DNA from: Amycolatopsis deserti
Lineage (GTDB): Bacteria; Actinomycetota; Actinomycetes; Mycobacteriales; Pseudonocardiaceae
Assembly (NCBI RefSeq): GCF_014653945.1
Contig: NZ_BNAU01000005.1
Span: 186,001-250,000, forward strand
Reading direction: 5' to 3'
Length of the DNA: 64,000 bases
Shown piece by piece: positions 27,156-35,934 of this stretch. The position numbers were made by a program, and so were the translations under genes. How positions within the stretch are numbered: position 1 is the stretch's first letter; the number at the start of each line of letters is the position of its first letter. Below the pieces are notes generated by a model. The model was not told the origin of the DNA. It saw only the letters and a list, made by a program, of their open reading frames with translations, and did not search any database.

Positions 27156-27186
27156 CGCCCCACGGGCACCGCGTGCCCGTGGGGCG
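27156..27186 (+). terminator. Hairpin terminator after edd-eda
   Basis: A perfect 14-bp stem (CGCCCCACGGGCAC at 27156-27169, complement at 27173-27186) with a 3-base loop, 42 bases after the eda stop. There is no U-tract. Confidence 0.75.
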
Positions 27187-27538
27187 TCCCGCCGCTCACC
27201 GCTCCTGGGCGCCGCCAGCGCACTGCCCCTCGCCTGCACGGCAACCGCCGCCTGCGGCGGTGCGGCGCAACCACCGCGCTTCGCCGCGCCACCCCGCACC
27301 ACCACCCGCAGGGCGCACCCGCCGCCAGCGGCGCACTCGCGCCCGCTGCACCAGCCTCGGGCGGCACTGCCGCGGCCTGCCCGTCACCCACCGGCCCTTC
27401 AACCCCGGCGCGCAGGCGCCCCAGCCGCCGCCGGCGCGCGACCTCACCACCCTCCCCGCTCGGCTCCGGTTGGGCATCCGGCCCTCCGGGTACTAGCCTC
27501 ACGGCACCTCGTCTCCGAAGTCCCCGAAGGAGATCGCC
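27187..27538. other. GC-rich low-complexity intergenic region
   Basis: About 350 bp dominated by CCGCC, GCGCC and CACC words. Frames on both strands are Arg/Pro/Ala-rich artefacts, and I see no gene. Only the end (GTACTAGCCTC, then GAAGGAG before GTG 27539) looks like promoter and ribosome-binding sequence for the next gene. Confidence 0.5.
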
Positions 27539-28975
27539 GTGGGCTGGGAGTGGGCAGCCGACCCTGGGTACTGGGCGGCGCGGCTGGGGTTCCAGCGGGG
27601 GCTCGCCGCGATCTACCTCGTCGCCTTCCTCGCCGCCGCTCTCCAGTTCAATCCCCTGATCGGCGAGCGCGGCCTCCTGCCGGTGCCCCGGTTCACCCGG
27701 CGCGTGCCGTTCCGCCGCGCGCCCAGCCTGTTCCACTGGCGCTACTCCGACCGTCTGTTCGCCACCGTCGCCTGGGCCGGGGTCGTCATCTCCGCCGCGC
27801 TCCTCCTCGGCCTCTTCGACCACACCCCTGTGTGGGTGACCATGCTGGCGTGGCTGGTGCCGTGGCTGCTTTACCAGTCGATCGTCAACATCGGCCAGAT
27901 CTGGTACTCGTTCGGCTGGGAGTCGCTGCTGCTCGAGGTCGGGTTCCTGGCGATCTTCCTCGGCCCGGCCGACACCGCGCCACCCGTGCTCGTGCTGTGG
28001 CTGCTGCGCTGGGTGCTGTTCCGGCTCGAGTTCGGCGCCGGGCTGATCAAGATGCGCGGCGACGCCTGCTGGCGCGATCTGACCTGCCTGTACTACCACC
28101 ACGAGACCCAGCCGATGCCCGGCCCGCTCAGCTGGTACTTCCACCACCTGCCCAAGCCGCTGCACAAGGTCGAGGCGGCGGCCAGCCACTTCACCCAGCT
28201 CGTGGTGCCGTTCGCGCTGTTCGCGCCGCAACCCGCCGCGAGCGCGGCCGCGCTGCTGATGATCCTCACCCAGCTGTGGCTGGTCGCCAGCGGGAACTTC
28301 TCCTGGCTGAACTTCCTCACGATCACCATCGCGGTGTCCGTTGTGGACATCATCCCGGTTCAGGTCCCGGAACTCGCGCGACCACCGGTGTGGCAGCACG
28401 CTCTCGTGCTCGGCCTGACCGTGCTGGTCGCCGTGCTCAGCTACCGTCCCGCGCGGAACCTGGTGTCCCGGCGCCAGGTGATGAACACCAGCTTCGACCG
28501 GCTGCACCTGGTCAACACTTACGGCGCGTTCGGCAGTGTCACCAAGGTCCGGCACGAGATCGTCATCGAGGCCACGGACGATCCCGCCCCGGACGAGGAC
28601 ACGGTGTGGCGCGAGTACGAGTTCAAGGGCAAGCCCGGCGACCCGCGGCGGCGGCCACCGCAGTTCGCGCCCTACCACCTGCGGCTGGACTGGCTGATGT
28701 GGTTCGCCGCGCTGTCCACCCGCTACGCCGAATCGTGGCTGCCCGGTCTGGCGGAGAAGCTGCTCACGGCCGACCCGGACACGCTCAGGCTGTTGCGGCG
28801 CGACCCGTTCGACGGCGGACGACCGACCTACCTGCGGGCGCGGCTCTACCGGTACCGTTTCACGACGCCGCGCGAGCGCAGGGAGACCGGGGCGTGGTGG
28901 GTGCGCGAGCCGCGGGGCCTGGTGCTGCCGACCACGAAGCTCGGGCCGCACGGCGCGGTGGTCGCCGTCGACTGA
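27539..28975 (+). CDS. Lipase maturation factor-family membrane protein
   Basis: A 478-residue protein of the LMF1/LMF2 (DUF1222) family. GTG 27539 has GAAGGAG seven bases upstream. The N-terminal 310 residues hold several membrane helices with family hallmarks: FNPLIGERGLLP, LLYQSIVNIGQIWYSFGWESLLLEVGFL, RWVLFRLEFGAGLIKMRGDACWRDLTCL and HETQPMPGPLSWYFH. The C-terminal soluble domain has NTSFDRLHLVNTYGAFGSVT and YEFKGKPGDPRRRPPQFAPYHLRLDWLMWF (quoted in part). Vertebrate members help lipases fold in the ER; the bacterial role is undefined but may concern secreted enzyme folding or lipid handling. Confidence 0.88.
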   Translation: MGWEWAADPGYWAARLGFQRGLAAIYLVAFLAAALQFNPLIGERGLLPVPRFTRRVPFRRAPSLFHWRYSDRLFATVAWAGVVISAALLLGLFDHTPVWVTMLAWLVPWLLYQSIVNIGQIWYSFGWESLLLEVGFLAIFLGPADTAPPVLVLWLLRWVLFRLEFGAGLIKMRGDACWRDLTCLYYHHETQPMPGPLSWYFHHLPKPLHKVEAAASHFTQLVVPFALFAPQPAASAAALLMILTQLWLVASGNFSWLNFLTITIAVSVVDIIPVQVPELARPPVWQHALVLGLTVLVAVLSYRPARNLVSRRQVMNTSFDRLHLVNTYGAFGSVTKVRHEIVIEATDDPAPDEDTVWREYEFKGKPGDPRRRPPQFAPYHLRLDWLMWFAALSTRYAESWLPGLAEKLLTADPDTLRLLRRDPFDGGRPTYLRARLYRYRFTTPRERRETGAWWVREPRGLVLPTTKLGPHGAVVAVD

Positions 28976-28985
28976 GGAGGGGCGG

Positions 28986-30503
28986 ATGCACGCCGGCAGG
29001 CTCGCGGAACTGCTCGGACGGTGGTCGAGCGGGAACGAAGCGCTCTACCTGAAGCTGGCCGCGCGGCTGGAGGCCCTGATCGAGCGCGGCGAGATCCCCG
29101 CGGACGGCCGGCTGCCGACCGAGCGGGCGCTGGCGGCGGAACTGGCGGTCAGCCGCAACACCGCCGTCGCCGCCTACGACGTCCTGCGTGACCACGGTCT
29201 GGTCGAGCGGAGGCGCGGCAGCGGCACGTTCGTGCGGCGGCCGCCGCGGCCCGGTCGCGGGGTGGTCGCCGAGTTCAACCCGATGTTCCTGCACCTGCTC
29301 GATCCCGTGCCGGACCTGATCGACCTCACCTGCGCGGCGCCGCCCCAGCCGGCGTGCCTGCCGGAGGTCGTCGCCGAGGCCGCGCTCGGCGACTTGGGGA
29401 TCGGCTACCACCCGTCCGGCATTCCCGCGTTGCGGCAGGCGATCGCCGGCTTCTACGCGGCGCAGGGGCTGCCGACGGACCCCGGGCAGATCGTGGTGAC
29501 TTCCGGCGCGCAGCAGGCGATTTCGTTGCTGGCGCAGCTGTTCCTGCGACCCGGTGACGCGGTGGCGGTCGAGGAGCTGACGTATCCGGGCGCGCTGGAC
29601 GCGTTCCGCGGGAGCGGGGCGCGCATCCTCGGGGTGCCGCTGACCGCCGACGGCGTGTCGGTGCCAGGACTGGCCGAGGTCGTCGCCGGGGCGAAGCTCG
29701 TGTACCTGGTGCCGGCGTTCCAGAACCCGACCGGCTCGGTGCTGCCGTCGCACGCGGCGCGACGGGTGGTGGCGCTGTGCGAGTCGCACGGGGTGCCGCT
29801 GGTCGACGACCAGGTCCTCGCCGGCCTCACGCTGGACGGCCCGCGCCCCACCCCGCTGGCCCGGCACGGCGGCGGGGTGATCAGCGTGGGGTCGCTGAGC
29901 AAGCTGATCTGGGGCGGGGTGCGGATCGGCTGGGTCCGGGCCGATCCGCGCACGGCGGCCGACCTGGCGCGGCTCAAGGCGGTCGCCGACCTCGGGACGG
30001 ACGTCGTCGCGCAGGCGGTCGGGGTCGCGTTGTTCGCGCGGCTCGACCGGTTGCGGGCGGAACGGCAGTGCGAGCTGCGGGAGCGGCGGGACCAGGTGGT
30101 GCGGGACCTGCGGGCGGCGTTGCCGTCGTGGGAGTTCCGGACGCCGCCGGGCGGGCAGACGCTGTGGATCCGGCTGCCGGGGGTGGACTCGCGGCGGTTC
30201 GCGCAGTTCGCGTTGCGGTACGGCGTCGCGTTGCTGGAGGGCACCTCGCTGGCCGCGCACGAGTCCAGCAGCGAGCACATCAGGGTGCCGTTCACGCTGC
30301 CGCGGGAGGCGCTGTCCGAGGCGGTGCGGCGGTTGCGGCAGGCGTGGGAGGACTATCCGCGAGCCAATGGCGCCGGATTGGCTCTGTCCGGCGCGGCCGT
30401 GGCGGACGAGTGTGATGGGCATGCGACGTTTCCCGCCGAGCGCGATGACGAGCCTGCTGGACGAGGCTCCCCGGTACGACCTGGCCGAGAGCACCTGCGG
30501 TGA
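28986..30503 (+). CDS. MocR-type regulator (GntR HTH fused to aminotransferase-like domain)
   Basis: A 505-residue regulator. The GntR winged helix spans about 18-75 (LYLKLAARLEALIERGEIP, LPTERALAAELAVSRNT, LVERRRGSGTFV). The fold-type I aminotransferase-like domain follows, with PLP-binding features YLVPAFQNPTGSVLP, an Asp in VPLVDDQVLAG, and lysine in SVGSLSKLIWGGVRIGW. Such proteins sense PLP or an amino acid. The last 45 or so residues read through into the start of the next gene in another frame and look non-native. The following aminotransferase is the most obvious target. Confidence 0.85.
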   Translation: MHAGRLAELLGRWSSGNEALYLKLAARLEALIERGEIPADGRLPTERALAAELAVSRNTAVAAYDVLRDHGLVERRRGSGTFVRRPPRPGRGVVAEFNPMFLHLLDPVPDLIDLTCAAPPQPACLPEVVAEAALGDLGIGYHPSGIPALRQAIAGFYAAQGLPTDPGQIVVTSGAQQAISLLAQLFLRPGDAVAVEELTYPGALDAFRGSGARILGVPLTADGVSVPGLAEVVAGAKLVYLVPAFQNPTGSVLPSHAARRVVALCESHGVPLVDDQVLAGLTLDGPRPTPLARHGGGVISVGSLSKLIWGGVRIGWVRADPRTAADLARLKAVADLGTDVVAQAVGVALFARLDRLRAERQCELRERRDQVVRDLRAALPSWEFRTPPGGQTLWIRLPGVDSRRFAQFALRYGVALLEGTSLAAHESSSEHIRVPFTLPREALSEAVRRLRQAWEDYPRANGAGLALSGAAVADECDGHATFPAERDDEPAGRGSPVRPGREHLR

Positions 30504-31494
30504 CCTGACGGTCGCCGATCTGGTGGACGTCGGCCGGCTGGCGAAGATCCCGCTCGGGTACGGCACGTCCGCCGGGGACGGCGAGCTGCGGGCGCTGCTG
30601 GGCGCCCGGCTCGGGGTGGCCGCGGACGAGGTACTGGTCACGACGGGTGCCGGGACCGCGTTGTTCCTCGTCGGGCTGTTGACCGAGGGCGAGGTCGTGG
30701 TGGTGCAGCCGGGGTATCCACCGATGCTCGGGCTGGCGCGGGGGCTCGCGGAGCGCGTGCGGACGGTGCGGCTGCGGTTCGAGGACGGGTACCGGCTCGA
30801 TGTGGAGGCGTTGCGTGCGACGCTGACGCCACGGACGCGGCTGGTGATGCTGGCGACGCCGCAGAATCCGGCCGGGGTCGCGTTGACGCGGGACGAGATC
30901 GTGGCGGTGCTGTCGGCGACGGACGAGGTGTGCCCGGAGGCGATGGTGCTGGTCGACGAGACGTACCGGGAGGCGGCGTACTCGGAGATCGAGTCGTTCG
31001 CGACGGTGTCCCCGCGGGTGATCACGTGCGGGTCGTTCTCGAAGGCGCACGGGGCGCCCGGGCTGCGGATCGGATGGCTGACCGTGCGGGACGCCGCGTG
31101 GTACGAGGAGCTGCGGCAGGCGAAGTTCGCGAGCGCCGTGTCGTGCGGCACGCTGGACGAGTTCCTGGCGCTGGAGTTGTTGCGGCGTGCGGAGGAGGTG
31201 CTGGCCGCGAAGCGGGAGCGGATGCGGACCGGGCTGGCGGCGGTGTCGGACTGGGTCGCGCGGCAGGACGGCCGGGTGACCTGGATCCGCCCGGACGCGG
31301 GATCTTTCTGTTGCCTGCGCTTGGATTCCGGCGCGCCGGAGTTCTACAGGCGGCTGAGGTCGGCCGGAGTGGCGATCGCACCGGGCGACTGGTTCGGCGA
31401 CGACCCGGCCATCTTCCGGCTCGGCTTCGGCCACGAACCGATCGAGCGCCTGCAGGAGGCACTGGAGTTGATGACTGAGGCGCTACAGGCCTGA
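30421..31494 (+). CDS. PLP-dependent aminotransferase, class I/II
   Basis: A fold-type I aminotransferase of about 357 residues; ATG 30421 or 30415 could be used. Features are VLVTTGAGTALFLVGLL (N-terminal cofactor pocket), ATPQNPAGVAL (substrate carboxylate region), VLVDETYREAAY (Asp and Tyr contacting PLP) and CGSFSKAHGAPGLRIGW (Schiff-base Lys). The substrate cannot be told. Its start lies 83 bases inside the preceding MocR frame on the same strand, and its end overlaps the convergent MFS gene by 12 bases. Confidence 0.85.
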   Translation: MRRFPPSAMTSLLDEAPRYDLAESTCGDLTVADLVDVGRLAKIPLGYGTSAGDGELRALLGARLGVAADEVLVTTGAGTALFLVGLLTEGEVVVVQPGYPPMLGLARGLAERVRTVRLRFEDGYRLDVEALRATLTPRTRLVMLATPQNPAGVALTRDEIVAVLSATDEVCPEAMVLVDETYREAAYSEIESFATVSPRVITCGSFSKAHGAPGLRIGWLTVRDAAWYEELRQAKFASAVSCGTLDEFLALELLRRAEEVLAAKRERMRTGLAAVSDWVARQDGRVTWIRPDAGSFCCLRLDSGAPEFYRRLRSAGVAIAPGDWFGDDPAIFRLGFGHEPIERLQEALELMTEALQA

Positions 31495-32613
31495 GCGGAG
31501 AGCCAGGAAGGCGATGCCGCGCAGTAGTCCCGCGATCGGATAAGGGGCGCGGAGGCCGAACAGGTGCGCGACGAGACCGCCGGCGAGCGCCCCGAACGGC
31601 ATGAGCCCCCACCCGAGCATCCGGTAGACGCTGTTGACCCGGCCGAGGAGTTCGGCCGGGACGAGCTGCTGCCGGAGGCTGACGGTCACGACGGTCCAGA
31701 GCGTGGTGGCGAACCCGTTGGCGGCCAGCAACAGCGCCAGCACGAGCGCGTTCGGGCTCAGGCCGATCGCCACGAAGATCACCACGTTCCCCACCAGTGC
31801 GACGTGCAGGGCGCGCCGCGCGTGGATGTCGAGCAGCCCGGCCACCAGGCTGCCGACGGCGGCGCCGGTGAGGAGCAGGCCGTAACCGCGGGTGCTCAGG
31901 TGCAGGGTCTCGGTGGCGAACAGGACGAGGGTGGCGTTGCCGAGCTGCGCGCAGAAGGTGTTGACGGCCAGCAGCGCGGCGAGGGTGCGGAGCAGCCTGT
32001 GCCGGGCCAGCCAGCGCAGGCCGTCGGTGATCGGGGTCTTGGGCCGCGTGCCGGGTGGGTTGCGAGGCAGCGTGGCCACGAGCGCGGCGGAGACAGCGAA
32101 GGTCACGGCATCGAGGGTGAGGGGAAGTGCGGCGGAAACGGCGAAGAGGAGGCTGCCCAGCGGTGGACCGGCGAACTGCTGACCGGTGATGATGACCGCT
32201 TGCTGGTAGCCGTTCGCCTGGTGCAGCAACGGTTTCGCGACGAGATCCGGCAGGATCGCCTGTGCCGCGTTGCCGAACAGGACCTCGCACGCTCCCAGCC
32301 CGAAGGCGATGATCGCCATCACGGGCAGGCTCAAGGCGTGCAGCGCGGCGAGGACCGCCGCAGCTCCGATGAGCAACGCCTGCACGACCTGCGTGCGCCA
32401 CATCAGGGTGGCCCGGTCGTGCCGGTCGACGAGCGCCCCGGCCGGGAGGGACAGCAGCAGCCACGGCAGGTAGGTCACGGCGGACAGGACGGCGATCAGC
32501 CGGGGGTCGGATGTCAGGGTGACGGCCAGCAGCGGGACCGCCGCGGTGAACACGCCGTCGCCGAGGGCGTCGACGGCCGCGGCCCACCACAGCCGCCAGT
32601 AGGTCGCTCTCAT
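31483..32613 (-). CDS. MFS transporter (MFS_3/enterobactin-exporter-like)
   Basis: A transporter of about 376 residues; the start is placed at ATG 32613 (RATYWRLWWAAAVDALGDGVF), because the 12 residues of the longer frame are basic and poorly conserved in type. MFS motifs are LSLPAGALVDRHDRATLMW (loop 2-3), GACEVLFGNAAQAILPDLV and LLGRVNSVYRMLGWGLMPFGALAGG, which are typical of the DHA3/MFS_3 group of drug or siderophore exporters. It is divergent from an ArsR-type regulator across 65 bp, so that regulator likely controls it. Confidence 0.85.
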   Translation of the reverse strand: MRATYWRLWWAAAVDALGDGVFTAAVPLLAVTLTSDPRLIAVLSAVTYLPWLLLSLPAGALVDRHDRATLMWRTQVVQALLIGAAAVLAALHALSLPVMAIIAFGLGACEVLFGNAAQAILPDLVAKPLLHQANGYQQAVIITGQQFAGPPLGSLLFAVSAALPLTLDAVTFAVSAALVATLPRNPPGTRPKTPITDGLRWLARHRLLRTLAALLAVNTFCAQLGNATLVLFATETLHLSTRGYGLLLTGAAVGSLVAGLLDIHARRALHVALVGNVVIFVAIGLSPNALVLALLLAANGFATTLWTVVTVSLRQQLVPAELLGRVNSVYRMLGWGLMPFGALAGGLVAHLFGLRAPYPIAGLLRGIAFLALRSGL

Positions 32614-32678
32614 GCGCTGAGGATCTTGGCGTCGGCGAACGTGCGACACGGTTGAGCGCTGCGCTACATACTCGGGTC

Positions 32679-33668
32679 ATGCCCCTGACGGTCGAACTCG
32701 GCGTGTCCGAGCTGGCGGCGACCCGGTTCGCGATCTCACCGCTGTCGGAGACCGTCGCGGGGCTGCAACAGCTGGCGGGGCGCGTGCGCCGGGCGGTGAA
32801 CCTGCGGTGGGTGCGCTGGGCGGAGGACGAACTCGCCCGGGCGCCGCTCGATCTGCCGGGGGTGTGGCCGCTGATCGCCGGCGACCGGACGAGCTGGCCG
32901 TCGTTCCTGATCCCGGCTCCGCGGCGTGCGGAGCCTTCGCTCGAAGACGATCTCGCGGCGGTGCGCCGGACCACGGCCGCTCAGGTGCGTGCGAGCCTGT
33001 CCCGCGTCTTCGGCGCCGATCTCCCGGACGGCGTGATTGCGTTGGCCGCCCGCCCGCGAGTGGGTTTGGGGGCGATTACAGCCGAGCTGCGGACGGCTTA
33101 TGAGCGGCTGATCGCGCCACACTGGCCACGCATCCGGGCCGTCCTGGAGGCCGACATCGCCTATAGAGCCCGGCAGCTGGCGACCGGTGGCGCGGCCGCG
33201 TTGTTCAGCGGCCTGCACCCCGACCTGCACTGGCGCGACGGCCGCCTGGTGCTGCAGGGCGCGGACCGGGTCGTCGAGCTGGGGCCCGGCGGTCTGGTGC
33301 TGATGCCCGTCGCGCTCGGCCCGGCGCACGTCATGATCAAGGGCCACACGACGACCCAGACGACGGTCCGCTACCCGGCGCGCGGGGTGGGGACGCTGTG
33401 GGCGCCGCGGGCCCCGTCGGCAGGCGCGGTCCGGTTGCTCGGCCGGGCACGCGCCGAGCTGCTGGAAGCACTCCGCTCTCCGGCGACGACCACCGATCTG
33501 GCACGCACGCTCGCCGTGACGCCCAGCGCGGTGTCCCAGCACCTCCGCATCCTGCGCGAGAACGGTCTCGTCACGCGGGAGCGGTCCGGGCGCAGTGTGC
33601 TGTACGGGATCACGCCCCTCGGTGAGGCTTTGATCCCTGTCGCGGGTGGGCGAAAGGGCCAGTCGTGA
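32679..33668 (+). CDS. ArsR-type regulator with DUF5937-like N-terminal domain
   Basis: A 329-residue protein starting at ATG 32679 (PLTVELGVSELAATRFAISPL). The first 230 residues resemble the DUF5937 domain of actinobacterial ArsR-like regulators, with the recurrent pattern RFAISPLSET. The C-terminal 90 residues are an ArsR winged helix: ARAELLEALRSPATTTDLARTLAVTPSAVSQHLRIL and the beta wing LVTRERSGRSVLYGITPLG (quoted in pieces). No metal-binding cysteines of classic ArsR are visible. It probably represses the divergent MFS exporter. Confidence 0.83.
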   Translation: MPLTVELGVSELAATRFAISPLSETVAGLQQLAGRVRRAVNLRWVRWAEDELARAPLDLPGVWPLIAGDRTSWPSFLIPAPRRAEPSLEDDLAAVRRTTAAQVRASLSRVFGADLPDGVIALAARPRVGLGAITAELRTAYERLIAPHWPRIRAVLEADIAYRARQLATGGAAALFSGLHPDLHWRDGRLVLQGADRVVELGPGGLVLMPVALGPAHVMIKGHTTTQTTVRYPARGVGTLWAPRAPSAGAVRLLGRARAELLEALRSPATTTDLARTLAVTPSAVSQHLRILRENGLVTRERSGRSVLYGITPLGEALIPVAGGRKGQS

Positions 33669-33850
33669 GTACCTGAAGTGGCCCGTTCGTGCGGCCGCGA
33701 AATGCGCCTTTCCGACCTGCGCCGGACGCTTTCCGCCGCTACCTTTTCGTGGTTCCTGATCAGACGAAGGACGTGGTGGATGACCAGCTCGCCCGCCCTA
33801 CAACCGCCGCCGCTCGAGAACCACACAGCCGCACCCCGCCCACACAAGGA

Positions 33851-33882
33851 AAAACCCACCGCGCGAGCTGCGGTGGGTTTTT
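33851..33882. terminator. Bidirectional intrinsic terminator between ArsR gene and recX
   Basis: A perfect 12-bp stem (AAAACCCACCGC at 33851-33862, complement at 33870-33881) with a 7-base loop. It ends in TTTTT on the plus strand and its A-run gives a U-tract on the minus strand. It is the most canonical terminator in the window and serves recA-recX on one side and the ArsR gene on the other. The 180 bp before it hold no recognisable gene. Confidence 0.9.
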
Positions 33883-33911
33883 GCCCCGTGTCATTCCCCA
33901 GTAGCCGAAGC

Positions 33912-34448
33912 TCAGTCCAGGGTGGCGTCGTCCAGGGGGGTGGACTCCGCGCCGGCCTTGCGGAGTTCCTCGCGCACCACGGTGTACGCCAGGCCCTGCG
34001 GGTAGCCCTTGCGGGCGAGCGTGCCGAGCAGGCGGCGCGTCGCGGTTTGTTCGTCCAGCGTGGTCATCGAACGCATGCGCTTGCGCACCAGCTCGCGCGC
34101 CCGCTGCTCCTCCGACTCGCGGTCGATCTCGCCCGCCGCCTGGGCGGCCACCTCCGCGTCGACGCCCTTGCGCTTCAGCTCGGCGACCAGGGCGGTGCGC
34201 GCCAGGCCCTGGTAGGCGTGGCGTGAACGCACCCACTGTTCGGCGAACGCGGCGTCGTCGATCAGACCGGCGTCGTCCAGCTTGCCGAGCAGCTGCTCAC
34301 GGATTTCGTCGTCGAAACCCTTGCGCCGCAACGCCTGCCGCAGCTCGTCCTTGGTGCGGGCGCGGACGGCCAGGAGGTCGAAGCAGACCTCCTTGGCCTT
34401 CTTCCACGCCTCGTCCCGGGACAGCTCCGTCGGGTCGAACCTGGGCAT
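33912..34448 (-). CDS. recX: RecA regulator RecX
   Basis: A 178-residue all-helical protein that binds RecA filaments and limits recombinase activity. RecX signature segments are seen: AKEVCFDLLAVRARTKDELRQALRRKGF, DDAGLIDDAAFAEQWVRSR, LARTALVAELKRKGVD and RRLLGTLARKGYPQGLAYTVV (each quoted in part). It lies 3 bases after recA, the normal actinobacterial arrangement, so it should be made only with RecA and share its DNA-damage control. Confidence 0.92.
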   Translation of the reverse strand: MPRFDPTELSRDEAWKKAKEVCFDLLAVRARTKDELRQALRRKGFDDEIREQLLGKLDDAGLIDDAAFAEQWVRSRHAYQGLARTALVAELKRKGVDAEVAAQAAGEIDRESEEQRARELVRKRMRSMTTLDEQTATRRLLGTLARKGYPQGLAYTVVREELRKAGAESTPLDDATLD

Positions 34449-34451
34449 CGA

Positions 34452-35492
34452 TCAGAAGTCGACCGGAGCGGGCTCGGCCGCCTCGGCGTCGACCTGCGGC
34501 CCGATGCCGAGCTTCTCCTTGATGCGCTTCTCGATCTCGTTGGCGATGTCCGGGTTGTCGCGCAGGAACTTCCGCGCGTTCTCCTTGCCCTGGCCGAGCT
34601 GGTCGCCCTCGTAGGTGTACCAGGCGCCGGACTTGCGCAGGATGCCCTGGTCGACGCCCATGTCGATCAGCGAGCCCTCACGGGACACGCCGACGCCGTA
34701 CAGGATGTCGAACTCGGCCTGCTTGAACGGCGGCGCGACCTTGTTCTTCACGACCTTGACGCGGGTGCGGTTGCCGACCGCCTCACCGCTGTCCTTGAGC
34801 GTCTCGATGCGGCGCACGTCGAGCCGGACGGAGGCGTAGAACTTCAGCGCCTTGCCACCGGTGGTGGTCTCCGGCGAGCCGAACATGACGCCGACCTTCT
34901 CACGCAGCTGGTTGATGAAGATCGCCGTGGTGCCGGAGTTGGACAGCGCACCGGTGATCTTCCGCAGCGCCTGGCTCATCAGCCGGGCCTGCAGACCGAC
35001 GTGCGAGTCACCCATCTCGCCCTCGATCTCGGCGCGCGGCACGAGCGCGGCCACCGAGTCGATGACCAGGATGTCCAGCGCGCCGGAGCGGATCAGCATG
35101 TCCGCGATCTCCAGCGCCTGCTCACCGGTGTCCGGCTGGGACACCAGCAGCGCGTCGGTGTCCACCCCGAGCGCCTTGGCGTACTCCGGGTCGAGCGCGT
35201 GCTCGGCGTCGATGAACGCCGCGATCCCGCCCGCCTTCTGGGCGTTGGCGACCGCGTGCAGGGCCACGGTCGTCTTACCGGAGGACTCCGGGCCGTAGAT
35301 CTCGATGACGCGGCCGCGCGGGAGCCCGCCGATACCGAGCGCGATGTCGAGGGCGATGGCGCCGGTCGGGATCACGCCGATGGGCGGGCGGGTCTCCTCG
35401 CCCAGCCGCATGACGGAACCCTTGCCGTACTGCTTGTCGATCTGGGCCAGGGCGAGCTCGAGCGCCTTGTCCTTGTCGGGTGCTGCTGGCAT
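34452..35492 (-). CDS. recA: Recombinase RecA
   Basis: A 346-residue strand-exchange recombinase that also triggers LexA self-cleavage. The start at ATG 35492 has GAGGTGG upstream. Walker A GPESSGKT is at 67-74, with Walker [18 protein letters not shown], loop L1 [20 protein letters not shown] and loop L2 [21 protein letters not shown] (in part). Unlike M. tuberculosis RecA it has no intein. An acidic C-terminus ([12 protein letters not shown]) is present. The upstream gap carries a LexA-type box and a RecA-NDp-like promoter. Confidence 0.98.
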   Translation of the reverse strand: MPAAPDKDKALELALAQIDKQYGKGSVMRLGEETRPPIGVIPTGAIALDIALGIGGLPRGRVIEIYGPESSGKTTVALHAVANAQKAGGIAAFIDAEHALDPEYAKALGVDTDALLVSQPDTGEQALEIADMLIRSGALDILVIDSVAALVPRAEIEGEMGDSHVGLQARLMSQALRKITGALSNSGTTAIFINQLREKVGVMFGSPETTTGGKALKFYASVRLDVRRIETLKDSGEAVGNRTRVKVVKNKVAPPFKQAEFDILYGVGVSREGSLIDMGVDQGILRKSGAWYTYEGDQLGQGKENARKFLRDNPDIANEIEKRIKEKLGIGPQVDAEAAEPAPVDF

Positions 35493-35557
35493 GGAAATCC
35501 ACCTCGTCGTTGGAGCCTGTGGGGCTGGTATTCGGGTTTGTGTTCGCTGTGGGCCCG

Positions 35558-35580
35558 AGACTACGGGCGGGGTCCGACAA
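35558..35580 (-). promoter_or_regulatory. RecA-NDp-like (PafBC-type) promoter of recA
   Basis: On the minus strand TTGTCGGAC - 8 bases - TAGTCT. The LexA-independent DNA-damage promoter of mycobacteria is described as TTGTCRGTG-N8-TAnnnT, so 7 of 9 positions of the first element, the exact 8-base spacing and the TAnnnT element are kept. Predicted transcription start is near 35551, giving a leader of about 60 bases. Confidence 0.7.
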
Positions 35581-35637
35581 TTCCGGGCGCCGAGACGAGG
35601 CTGTGGATCGTTGACCCCGATGTGGACAACACAATAG

Positions 35638-35653
35638 CCGAACACGTGTTCGA
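35638..35653. promoter_or_regulatory. LexA/SOS box upstream of recA
   Basis: CCGAACACGTGTTCGA matches the actinobacterial SOS box TCGAAC-N4-GTTCGA with one mismatch, and its inner 14 bases CGAACACGTGTTCG form a perfect palindrome. It lies about 145 bp upstream of the recA start and upstream of the RecA-NDp-like promoter, the same order as the P2 (LexA) and P1 promoters of mycobacterial recA. Confidence 0.8.
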
Positions 35654-35697
35654 GGCAAGAGCGACACACCCGGAGGCGCGGATTTTCCCGGACGAGG

Positions 35698-35892
35698 TCA
35701 CCGGCGCTCCGGCGGCACGTCGAACTCGGCGCACACCGCCCGCCAGATCTCCTTCGCCGGGGTGCCCTCGGCCAGCGCCTGCTCGACGGTGCGGCCGCCC
35801 AGGCCGCTGAAGACGTGGTCCTTCGCCAGGATCTCCGCCCGGCCGGGCCCGAACTCGTCGGCCATCAGCTGGCGGAACACGGTGATGCGCAT
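35698..35892 (-). CDS. DUF3046 small protein (Rv2738c type)
   Basis: A 64-residue protein starting [16 protein letters not shown], with helical segments [18 protein letters not shown] and [19 protein letters not shown]. This matches DUF3046, a single-domain actinobacterial family found directly upstream of recA. No function is known. Because it lies upstream of the recA promoter region, it may contribute some readthrough transcription into recA. Confidence 0.85.
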   Translation of the reverse strand: MRITVFRQLMADEFGPGRAEILAKDHVFSGLGGRTVEQALAEGTPAKEIWRAVCAEFDVPPERR

Positions 35893-35934
35893 CGAACCCA
35901 GGGTAGCGACCGGCCGGCCGGGTACCGTGACGGC

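Noticed and set aside
33669..33850. Possible small gene between the ArsR gene and the terminator
   Set aside because: Available frames are short, lack a ribosome-binding site and run into the terminator or recX on the opposite strand.
34452..35492. Intein in recA, as in M. tuberculosis
   Set aside because: The reading frame is of standard length and uninterrupted.
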